Shown here: in pieces, positions 32,045 through 38,738 of the stretch
Layout: each line of letters begins with the position of its first letter
Position numbering within the stretch: position 1 is the first letter of the stretch
NCBI GenBank assembly: GCA_026707585.1
Contig: JAPOWQ010000019.1
Coordinates: 1 to 38,738 of the forward strand
DNA: 38,738 bases
From: Chloroflexota bacterium
Lineage (GTDB): Bacteria; Chloroflexota; UBA11872
Direction: 5' to 3'
The notes under the pieces: generated by a model
The model's database searches: none
What the model was told of the DNA's origin: nothing
The model's input: only the letters and a program-made list of their open reading frames with translations
Translations under genes and position numbers: made by a program

Positions 32045-32869
32045 ATGCCTGAGTTGCCGGAAGTTGAAACGATCCGCCGCGAGCTGGTCTCCTATATCGT
32101 AGGACGAAACGTGCGGCGCGCGACAGTCCTTGACTCCAAACTCACGCTCGGCCTGCCACTCCAGGAGTTCGAATTCCGCCTGATCGGCCAGCGCGTCGAG
32201 GGCGTGGACCGCCGCGGTAAGTACCTCCTGCTGCGCCTCACCGACCGGATCCTCGTCCTGCATCTCATGATGAGCGGCCGCGTCCACCTCCGCCCCGCCG
32301 AGGCTATTCAGCCCCATACCCGCCTGGTCCTTGACTTCGACCGCGACCCCGCCCTTCATTTCGTCGATGTCCGCCGCTTCGGCCGCGCCTGGGCGTTGGA
32401 CGAAGCCGACCTGCCCACCGTCATTGGCAGCCTCGGCCCCGAACCCCTGGGCGACGCCTTCGACTGGCGCACCCTCCGCGACGCCTTCCGCAACCGCCGG
32501 GTGGCCGTGAAATCCGCCCTCCTGGACCAGCGCACCGTCGCCGGCGTCGGCAACATCTATGCCGACGAAGCCCTTTTCAGCGCGCGCATCCACCCCGAGG
32601 CCCCGGTCGACCGCATCTCCATCCCCAAGCTCAAGGCCCTCGCCCACGGCATCGTCGACGCGCTCGAATCCGGCATCGCCAATCACGGCACCTCGTTCAG
32701 CACCTTCGAAACCAGCCGCGGCGCCCCCGGCGGCCACCAGGACCACCTCCAGGTCTTCCGCCGCACCGGCCAGCCCTGCCCCCGCTGCACCCGCCCCATC
32801 CGCCGCATCGTCGTCGGCCAGCGCAGCACCCACTACTGCTCGTCCTGCCAGCGCCGCCCCCGCGCCTAA
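32045..32869 (+). CDS. mutM: Formamidopyrimidine-DNA glycosylase
   Basis: The 274-residue protein begins MPELPEVETIRREL, with catalytic Pro2 and Glu3. It has RRGKYLLL with the conserved Lys, the H2TH region (AVKSALLDQRTVAGVGNIYADE) and a C-terminal zinc finger built from CPRC and CSSC. All are diagnostic of Fpg/MutM, which excises 8-oxoguanine and nicks the abasic site. The ATG at 32045 is fixed by the required Pro2-Glu3 N-terminus. Confidence 0.96.
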   Translation: MPELPEVETIRRELVSYIVGRNVRRATVLDSKLTLGLPLQEFEFRLIGQRVEGVDRRGKYLLLRLTDRILVLHLMMSGRVHLRPAEAIQPHTRLVLDFDRDPALHFVDVRRFGRAWALDEADLPTVIGSLGPEPLGDAFDWRTLRDAFRNRRVAVKSALLDQRTVAGVGNIYADEALFSARIHPEAPVDRISIPKLKALAHGIVDALESGIANHGTSFSTFETSRGAPGGHQDHLQVFRRTGQPCPRCTRPIRRIVVGQRSTHYCSSCQRRPRA

Positions 32870-32904
32870 GCAGACCGGTCCTGAACGTGCCAAAGGGCGA
32901 GAGA

Positions 32905-32975
32905 CCGTTCGTGGTGAGCCGGGTCGCCGTCCTCGGCGGCCCGTGTCGAACCACCCCCGGCTACAGCACCCAACC
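32905..32975. repeat. Family C repeat copy
   Basis: Contains CGTTCGTGGTGAGCCGG, then GGCGGCCCGTGTCGAACCAC, with a GTGGT...ACCAC inverted symmetry. A close copy lies at 593-660 and a divergent one at 22743-22790. Confidence 0.65.
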
Positions 32976-33010
32976 CTTCGTCCCTCTTCTCTTGTTTCTT
33001 CTCGCCCTGC

Positions 33011-34108
33011 TCACTTCTCTTCTGTCACTCCTCGCCCATACTCGTTGCTCGGATCCCGATAAACCGAGTGGTAGTGCGGCCCCCCGCCGCCCAACCGTCC
33101 TTCGGTCGAAAACTCGATGATCAGCGAAGGCCCCTGGATCCGGAAGTAAATCGGCCCACCGTCCACCTCGCCGTGCCAGGTAAAGTGCAGGGCGTCCAGT
33201 TCGCCCCAAATCTCCTCCATCCGCGCCTGCGCGCTCGCCGCATCCAGCACACCCACCCACAGCCCAATCGCGTCCAGCAGCACCTGCTGCTGCTCCGCGC
33301 TCCAGTCCCCCGCGGCAGCGCCCTGGATCTCGGGAACTACGCCGTCGCGACCCGCCCCCGTCTGCAACCCATTCGGCCCGCTCACCAGCGTGGCCAGCGC
33401 CTTCGCCTCGCCGTCCAGCGCACTGATCACCGCACGTCCCGCGTTCGCGAACGGTTCCAGCGGCGCCACCGTCGCGTTGCCATGCACAAACGTCGCCGGC
33501 TCGATCCCCAGGAACGTCGGCGACAGGTAGCTCCGCCCCTCCACCACCGTCACGTTCACCGCCAGGTGATGCCCGCCGAACTGCCAGCCCCACGGCGCCT
33601 GGTCTGATGGCTCCCCGAAGAACGCCAGCCAGTAGTTCTCCGCGCTGAACCGCGAACGGTCCCCGCCGCGCGATTCCGCCAGCGCGTCCTCCGCCCGCAC
33701 GATCCCCGTCACCACCTCGTATCCCGCCCGGCTCAGGGCCACCGCCAGGAAGTGGTGCAACGCGTCCGTCTGCTCCAGGTCCAGGTCCACGATCCGTACC
33801 CCGTTCCGCTCGAAACGGACCGAACCCGGCGGCAGATTCGACCAGTTCGCCCGCCGCGAATCCTCCAACTCCAAAACCGCCACCATCCGCTGGTCGCCGC
33901 TCAGCGAGTCCAGAAACGCCGTGGCTGCGCTGACTGCCGGCGAACCCGGCGCAACGGTAGCGACAGCCCCCGGAGTCGCATCCGGCGGTCCGGCCGGGGA
34001 ATGGCTGGGCGCCGTCTCGCTACCGCACCCCACAAGAACAACGGTCGCCAGAACGACTGCCGCCGCAGCCAGATACCGTCGGCGCGCTCCTGACACGAGC
34101 CAGTTCAC
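33011..34108 (-). CDS. DUF3500-family lipoprotein
   Basis: The 365-residue protein has a lipoprotein signal ending in a lipobox (VVLVGC, Cys28) and a Pro/Ala-rich linker. The body matches DUF3500: RANWSNLPPG, PWGWQFGGHHLAVNVT, LSPTFLGIEPA and a C-terminal GGPIYFRIQGPSLIIEF. Function is unknown for the family. GTG start; no coupled neighbour. It would be anchored outside the cytoplasmic membrane. Confidence 0.85.
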   Translation of the reverse strand: MNWLVSGARRRYLAAAAVVLATVVLVGCGSETAPSHSPAGPPDATPGAVATVAPGSPAVSAATAFLDSLSGDQRMVAVLELEDSRRANWSNLPPGSVRFERNGVRIVDLDLEQTDALHHFLAVALSRAGYEVVTGIVRAEDALAESRGGDRSRFSAENYWLAFFGEPSDQAPWGWQFGGHHLAVNVTVVEGRSYLSPTFLGIEPATFVHGNATVAPLEPFANAGRAVISALDGEAKALATLVSGPNGLQTGAGRDGVVPEIQGAAAGDWSAEQQQVLLDAIGLWVGVLDAASAQARMEEIWGELDALHFTWHGEVDGGPIYFRIQGPSLIIEFSTEGRLGGGGPHYHSVYRDPSNEYGRGVTEEK

Positions 34109-34251
34109 GCAAACTTCTGCAGGTGCTTGACGGGGCTCGATTGCGCTGTCATCACACCTACGCTTGCGACGCCCTGCATTTCAGTCAGAGCGCAACGAGC
34201 CTAGCTTCTTTCGCCAAGAGTTGATCTCGGGCGCTGATCCCCTCCGCCCGA

Positions 34252-34269
34252 CTTATCCACATTATCCAC
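34252..34269 (+). promoter_or_regulatory. Two contiguous perfect DnaA boxes
   Basis: TTATCCACA occurs twice, head to tail and without a gap (34252-34260 and 34261-34269), matching the DnaA-box consensus TTATNCACA. The site is upstream of a HicBA-like pair and about 4 kb from khpB/jag. Two boxes could regulate the promoter, titrate DnaA, or mark the approach to the origin. Confidence 0.5.
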
Positions 34270-34339
34270 ACCAAGTGGTGGACGCGACGTGATACTCTGC
34301 CTATTCTTTTCTCACACAGTGGTCACAAAGGGGTGCCTG

Positions 34340-34705
34340 ATGAGTCTTGGCAAGGTCGTGGTGATTGTGACCCCGAAGTATTTGGCGGACGACGACTTTG
34401 GGTTTGTCAGGGTCACGTTTCCAGAACTGAACATCTTTGCTCATGGCAGAGACCGCGAGGATGCACTCGCGAATCTGAAGAGCCATTTCCGTCACTTCAT
34501 CGAAGCTCTTCGCGATACGAGTGAACTCGAGGATCGCCTCGAAGAAACTGGCGTTGAGTGGTATCCCCTGCCGATAGCAATTGAGAAAGGCATACCCTAC
34601 GAGGATCTTAGCCCCGGCCAGCCAGACGAGGATCAACCGTCGGAGACGGAGACGTCGGCTAGCAGACCAAGAACCCTTGAACTCGTCCTAGCGCCGGCCG
34701 CATAG
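34340..34705 (+). CDS. HicB-like antitoxin
   Basis: The 121-residue protein has a HicB-type partial RNase-H-like core: FGFVRVTFPELNIFAHGRDR then EDALANLKSHFRHFIEAL. The C-terminal tail is acidic and serine-rich. The ATG at 34340 has GGGGTG upstream. It is followed after four bases by a small HicA-like gene, so the two probably form a toxin-antitoxin pair, in antitoxin-first order. It lacks an obvious DNA-binding domain. Confidence 0.6.
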   Translation: MSLGKVVVIVTPKYLADDDFGFVRVTFPELNIFAHGRDREDALANLKSHFRHFIEALRDTSELEDRLEETGVEWYPLPIAIEKGIPYEDLSPGQPDEDQPSETETSASRPRTLELVLAPAA

Positions 34706-34709
34706 CCGG

Positions 34710-34988
34710 GTGATCCGCTATCGCGACGTCCGGGCCTTCTATGAGCGTCACGGCTTTCAAGTCGTTATTCTCGGCGGCACGCGTGACGATCCGCGACGGA
34801 CACTCTGTGTCTACCTTGTCGGTGCTCGTGGTCGGCGGCTGAAGGTGACACACCAGATTGACCAAGACGGGCTCTGCCATCCGCTGAATCTCTACGACGA
34901 GCTTGCGCCAATCGACCGTGACCTATCGGTAAAGCTCCACGATGAGATTGAGCGAATCAGATGGGTTCCAGGGTACGTTGATCCATAG
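34710..34988 (+). CDS. HicA-like toxin candidate
   Basis: A 92-residue protein with a short N-terminal helix (RYRDVRAFYERHGFQVV) and a strand-rich core (RTLCVYLVGARGRRLKVTHQ), a layout compatible with the dsRBD-like fold of HicA mRNA interferases. The usual GSH catalytic His motif is not seen; HQ in THQIDQDG is the only candidate. The GTG start is four bases after the antitoxin stop. The toxin role is inferred from size, order and partner. Confidence 0.45.
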   Translation: MIRYRDVRAFYERHGFQVVILGGTRDDPRRTLCVYLVGARGRRLKVTHQIDQDGLCHPLNLYDELAPIDRDLSVKLHDEIERIRWVPGYVDP

Positions 34989-35636
34989 AGGGAGACGGTT
35001 CCTCCGGTCAGCCCATGGGCTGCGCACTAGCCCCCGATTTGATTTACTTCGGCGTGCCGACGTCGCTTCGCGCGAAATTGATTCTGGCCAACCTCTCTTG
35101 AGCACTCGTAGTGAGTCCCAAATGCGCACAGATCAAGTGCGGTTCATATCCTGTAGTGCCAGGCAGACGTGACACCAGCCCGTCCGTACGGTGACACTCG
35201 ACGCGAGGTGGCCACTGACCGATTGAGGCTTCGCAATCGGCCAGGACGCGTCGGTGGATCAGGATACGGTATGCCACTGGCGGCTTTCTGGCGAAACTTG
35301 AGGCTCGGACTTCACTGGGTGGCGCCGCTGTACCTTCCAAGCGGAGAGGTCATTCGCCCATCGGCGCTGACTCGCAGGGCAACAGGACGTTTTTTCGGAT
35401 CTGAACTACGAGCGCTGGAGGGAATCTGGCAATCAGTCGGCCTTCGTCTCCGACGTGCCATTAGGCGATTTGCGGTTGACGAATCGGCCAGAACTGATCG
35501 GCCGCATGAAACTTCCTAACGCACCGATTGACAGACCTTTCAACTCCGAGGTTGCGCCGTCTCGACGGCGGCCCGAAGCCCATACGCTCTAGCGAGCTCG
35601 GCCGAAGATCCACCAGAGCACGCAGCGCACGCGTCC
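34989..35636. other. Gene-poor gap of lower GC
   Basis: Open frames on both strands (for example 35169-35519 plus) lack recognisable motifs or a good ribosome-binding site. No RNA gene or strong hairpin was seen. Possibly decayed coding sequence. Confidence 0.4.
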
Positions 35637-37346
35637 TTAGGCCATCCGCTCCGCGCCCACGTCTTCGGGCGCTCTCGGCGCAACCCGCAGCGTCCGCTCT
35701 CCCCGGTAGGTCACCTGCCCCGGCCCCGCGCCGCGTATCGGCCGTACCCGCCGCCGCTGCGTTACGTCCACCTCAACCGTCGCGTCGTCCCGCGCGGCGC
35801 TCAGATGCGCCGCAATCGACGCCGCCTGCTCAATCACCGAGTCCGGCGCTTCGCCCGAGGGACTCCGCAGCAGCACGTGCGCCCCCGGCACACCCCGCGC
35901 GTGCAGCCAGAGGTCCTCGGGCGCCGACTCCTGAAAGGTCAGCCGGTGATTCTCCGCCGCCGTCCGACCCGCCCGCACCTGGTACGCCCCCAGGGTCCAT
36001 CCAGCCGCCGTTGGTGCCTCCCGCCGCCTGGCTTTCGATTTGCCGTACCCCGCCTCCGCCAGCGTCGTCTCCAGCGCCTGCCGTACCGCCGGCGAGTCCG
36101 CCCGCGCCAGGTCGTCCGCCGCCTGCCGCAGAAACCCCAGCTCCAGCTCCGTGCGTCTGATCCGCCGGGGCGTCTCCCGCGCCGCCGTCCGCCGGTCCTT
36201 GGCCTGCGTGAAATACCGCTGCGCGTTCTCCACCACCGACCGTCGCGGGTCCAGCTCGATCGTCTGCCCCTCGTACTCGAACTCCCGCGTCCCCGCCGGC
36301 AGCCCGTGCCCGAACGCCAACAAAGCCTCCCCGGCAGCCTGTAACTCGTCGGCCGCCGCGCTGGCCTCAAGTTCAACCCGCAACGCCCTCAATCGCCGCG
36401 TCGCCCGCTCCATCGCCGACGCAATCACCTGCTCCAACCTTTCCTCACGCGCGTCCCTGGCTGGTGCCGGCGTCGCCGTGGCCGCGTCAAACGCCTCCAG
36501 CGCCTCGCTCATCGACCCCATCGCCACGCACGGCTCCTCGAACTGCGTCAATTCATACGGCGCAAACGCCCGCCATCCGCCCTCGCCGGCAACCAGCGAC
36601 GGCCGCCACTCCCCCCGCGCCGCATCCGCCAGGATCGTCCCCAGGCCCTGCAACACCGGCGCCCAATCGCTCACGTCGCCGGCGGACGCCCCTGCCGCAT
36701 GCCCCGTGCGCGCCAGCGCCTCCCGCGCCAGCGTCGGACTCACCGCCCGCACCCCGCGCACCAGGACCCGCCATGCCGCCCCGCCCTGCGCACCGCTTCG
36801 GCGCAATGCCTCCGGGTTCACGGCCGCCAGCTCCGGCAGACCCAGCGCCGCCGGCCGCTCGTAATCCGCGCCCGGCTCGATCCTTCGCCGTCCGCCCTCG
36901 CCCCGCACCCGCCGCAGCGCCTCCCGGATCCGCCCTTCCTCGTCCACCAGCACCAGATTCGTCTGCCGCCCGATGAACTCCACGACCAGGCGTGTCCGCG
37001 TAGCCTGGTCCATCTCCGGCCCCTGCAGCTCGAACGTCAGGTCCAGGATCCGCTCTGCTGGCGGCTGCGCGATCTCCACCAGCCGAGCCCCACGCACCCA
37101 TTTCCGCGCCAGCAGCACCAGCGGGCTCGCCGCCTGCGTCCCGGCTCGCGGCCACTGACGCGCAAACCGCACCCGCGGCCTGTCCGGATCCACGTCCACC
37201 AGCAGGTAGTGCCGTTCCCGGTGCCCGTAAATCTCCAGCGCCAGCGCCCCTGGCTTCGGCGACGCCACCCGCTGCACGCGCCCGCCCAGCGCCCGCTCCT
37301 CGATCTCCGACCGAAACGCCGCCAGCGTCAGCGCGTCAAAGTTCAC
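35637..37346 (-). CDS. rqcH: RqcH / NFACT ribosome-associated quality-control protein
   Basis: The 569-residue protein has the NFACT-N start (MNFDALTLAAFRSEIEERAL), a long coiled-coil centre (about 300-420), and the NFACT-R domain at the C-terminus with RLTFQESAPEDLWLHARGVP and GAHVLLRSPSGEAP. RqcH binds stalled 50S subunits and recruits tRNA-Ala for C-terminal tailing. The GTG start overlaps the upstream kinase gene's stop by 11 bases, so it is co-transcribed with khpB. Confidence 0.9.
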   Translation of the reverse strand: MNFDALTLAAFRSEIEERALGGRVQRVASPKPGALALEIYGHRERHYLLVDVDPDRPRVRFARQWPRAGTQAASPLVLLARKWVRGARLVEIAQPPAERILDLTFELQGPEMDQATRTRLVVEFIGRQTNLVLVDEEGRIREALRRVRGEGGRRRIEPGADYERPAALGLPELAAVNPEALRRSGAQGGAAWRVLVRGVRAVSPTLAREALARTGHAAGASAGDVSDWAPVLQGLGTILADAARGEWRPSLVAGEGGWRAFAPYELTQFEEPCVAMGSMSEALEAFDAATATPAPARDAREERLEQVIASAMERATRRLRALRVELEASAAADELQAAGEALLAFGHGLPAGTREFEYEGQTIELDPRRSVVENAQRYFTQAKDRRTAARETPRRIRRTELELGFLRQAADDLARADSPAVRQALETTLAEAGYGKSKARRREAPTAAGWTLGAYQVRAGRTAAENHRLTFQESAPEDLWLHARGVPGAHVLLRSPSGEAPDSVIEQAASIAAHLSAARDDATVEVDVTQRRRVRPIRGAGPGQVTYRGERTLRVAPRAPEDVGAERMA

Positions 37347-38184
37347 CCGCGACTCCGGGCTCCGGCAGTACGTGGAACGGCTCCGACTTAGGCTCGCTGA
37401 TCCACCGCGCCGCCGCCTCCGCCGCCACCCCCAGCGACTTCTTCAGGTCGCCCGTGGCCCGGTAAGCGCTGAACAACACCACCGCAAACACGTCCCCCGT
37501 CCCCGTCGGATTCCGCATCGGCCGTTCGACTACCGGGAACCGCAGCCAGCGCCCTCCCTCATGCGCCTCGATCGTCCCGGCGCCGTCCGTCAACACCCCC
37601 ACCTGCGATCTCGCCAGCAGCGCCCGCGCCGTGACCACGTCTCCCGCCAGGTCCTCCGTACTCAGCACACTCACGTCGGCCGCCCCAAACGCCCGGGCCG
37701 CCGAACGCGGCAGATCCACCCGCACGTGACCGTGCTCGTCCACCCGCCGCAGCAACCCCTGCCCCGTCAGCGCCACAAAGTCCCGCCCCGCCACCGCCTT
37801 CACCACCGCCGGACCCGTTTCCCGCAGAATTGGCCCCAGGTGCACGATCTCCGCCTCCCGCGCCAGCCCCTCCACCTCCGCCGCCCGCAGCCGCGGTGCC
37901 CGCGCATGCACCAGCTGCACGCGACCCTCGGGCTCGTAGATGTTCGAGAACGTCGCTGCCGCATCCGCCCGCCCCGTGCGCCACTCGATCTCCGGCGCCT
38001 CGCCGGCCAGCCGCCTCGCATCTCCGGACGGCAGACGCGTGGCCACTACCACCCGATATCCCAGCGCCGCCGCCGCCCGGCCGCTGTAATACGCCGTCCC
38101 GCCAAACGTCGAACCGTCAGGCGTCAGGTCCGTCGTCACGTTGCCAAGCAGCAGGTACACCGGCCGCTCGGCCTCGGCGGTCAT
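37336..38184 (-). CDS. PfkB-family carbohydrate kinase
   Basis: The 282-residue protein opens YLLLGNVTTDLTPDG then FGGTAYYSGRAAAALGY, a PfkB N-terminal pattern. The active-site signature near the C-terminus reads NPTGTGDVFAVVLFSA, with catalytic Asp in GTGD. The ATG at 38184 is preferred to a frame open to 38262 that overlaps khpB. It sits 13 bases behind khpB and overlaps rqcH. Substrate unknown (sugar or nucleoside). Confidence 0.85.
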   Translation of the reverse strand: MTAEAERPVYLLLGNVTTDLTPDGSTFGGTAYYSGRAAAALGYRVVVATRLPSGDARRLAGEAPEIEWRTGRADAAATFSNIYEPEGRVQLVHARAPRLRAAEVEGLAREAEIVHLGPILRETGPAVVKAVAGRDFVALTGQGLLRRVDEHGHVRVDLPRSAARAFGAADVSVLSTEDLAGDVVTARALLARSQVGVLTDGAGTIEAHEGGRWLRFPVVERPMRNPTGTGDVFAVVLFSAYRATGDLKKSLGVAAEAAARWISEPKSEPFHVLPEPGVAGEL

Positions 38185-38197
38185 ACGCCCCTGGCGG

Positions 38198-38738
38198 TCA
38201 GGCCCTCGGACTGATGACGACGCGGCGTTCGTCGCCCTCGCCAATGCTGTACGTACGCACATCCTCGTCGTCCGTCAGCGCCACGTGCACGAGCCGCCGC
38301 TCGTTGGCCGGCATCGCCTCCAGCGTGATCGGCTCCTGGGTGGCGCGCACCTCGTCCGCCAGCGTCTCCGCCAGTTCCGCCAGCTGTTCCGCCCGCCGCT
38401 GCCGGTAGCCGTTGACATCCACCGTCACCCGGCAGGGCCGTCCCAGCCGCCGCCCCAGCATGAGGTTTACGAGGTATCCGAACGCGCGCAGCGTCTCGCC
38501 CTGTCGCCCGATGAGTCGGCCGAAGTCGTCGTCGCCCACAATGTTGTAGGCCAGCGGGTCCTCGGACACGAGGTCAAAGTCCGCCATGAACCCCATGCGG
38601 TCAAGCAGGGTTTCAAGCAGATCCTCGGCCTCGTTCTCCAAGTCCTCACCGGACTCCAGAAGCTCGCCGCGCGGCCGCCGCGCCGGCGGCGCCGTCGCTT
38701 CGCTCGCGACCGTGGCCGCGGGCGCGGGCGCGGGCGCG
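38198..38738 (-). CDS. khpB: KhpB/Jag RNA-binding protein, partial (N-terminus beyond window)
   Basis: The KH domain contains the GxxG loop in GRLIGRQGETLRAFGYLV, and the R3H domain follows, in NGYRQRRAEQLAELAE and ITLEAMPANERRLVHVAL. The frame remains open to the window edge through an Ala/Pro-rich stretch, so the start is outside. KhpB/Jag binds RNA and affects cell division and envelope growth. jag is usually downstream of yidC in the rpmH-rnpA-yidC-jag cluster near dnaA, which would place that cluster to the right. Confidence 0.9.
   Translation of the reverse strand, partial: APAPAPAATVASEATAPPARRPRGELLESGEDLENEAEDLLETLLDRMGFMADFDLVSEDPLAYNIVGDDDFGRLIGRQGETLRAFGYLVNLMLGRRLGRPCRVTVDVNGYRQRRAEQLAELAETLADEVRATQEPITLEAMPANERRLVHVALTDDEDVRTYSIGEGDERRVVISPRA

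Noticed and set aside
34252-34269. Full replication origin at the DnaA boxes
   Set aside because: Only two boxes, no AT-rich unwinding region and no dnaA/dnaN adjacent; kept as a regulatory site only.
35169-35519. 116-codon plus-strand frame before rqcH
   Set aside because: Basic, low-information translation without a ribosome-binding site or recognised domain.

Overview
The window is a 38.7 kb stretch of a high-GC bacterial chromosome, interrupted by one clearly AT-richer block at about 2.1-8.6 kb. Frequent GTG/TTG starts, long co-directional runs with 4-base overlaps, an F420-associated zincin, RqcH, KhpB and a LiaS/NarX-type two-component pair fit a free-living or host-associated Chloroflexota-like organism. 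That assignment is an inference from gene content and was not tested. Intergenic gaps are filled with short GC-rich hairpin repeats of a type common in such genomes.

Layout. 1-1.9 kb: transposon-end-like motifs, a repeat cluster and a membrane-anchored zincin metalloprotease whose 3' end is duplicated inside the repeats. 2.1-8.6 kb: AT-rich defence-like island. Its minus-strand operon encodes a small P-loop protein, an HTH-methyltransferase with internal zinc-ribbon-like cysteines, and a PD-(D/E)XK endonuclease. A tRNA-Leu-like gene with a 28-base hairpin in its anticodon region, a HARE-HTH-like mini-protein and an FRG-domain protein follow. 8.5-12.7 kb: repeat-dominated junk-yard holding a DUF104 antitoxin whose PIN toxin partner has been split by repeat sequence, a few possible tiny membrane proteins, a helically phased array of eight 10-base sites and a perfect 26-bp inverted repeat.

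12.7-22.5 kb: a long minus-strand run. CobW-type GTPase, coiled-coil protein, NYN nuclease-like protein, small membrane protein, M50 site-2 protease with CBS domains, second NYN protein, sugar isomerase/epimerase-like TIM barrel, a lipoprotein glycosidase, and a protein fusing the same type of glycosidase to an O-antigen ligase/polymerase-like membrane domain. The last three or four look like a polysaccharide-handling module.

22.8-34.1 kb: housekeeping and regulation. PolA (proofreading site degenerate), a histidine kinase/response regulator pair, a split XdhC, a third NYN protein, a SAM methyltransferase, a VTT-family membrane protein, MutM and a DUF3500 lipoprotein. 34.2-38.7 kb: two contiguous perfect DnaA boxes, a HicBA-like pair, then the minus-strand operon khpB(jag)-PfkB kinase-rqcH. 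Because jag normally sits in the rpmH-rnpA-yidC-jag cluster beside dnaA, the replication origin may lie just beyond the right edge.

The best candidates for something undescribed are the three-gene P-loop/HTH-methyltransferase/nuclease operon with its neighbours, the glycosidase-Wzy fusion with its stand-alone paralogue, and the tRNA-Leu-like gene with an intron-like hairpin.
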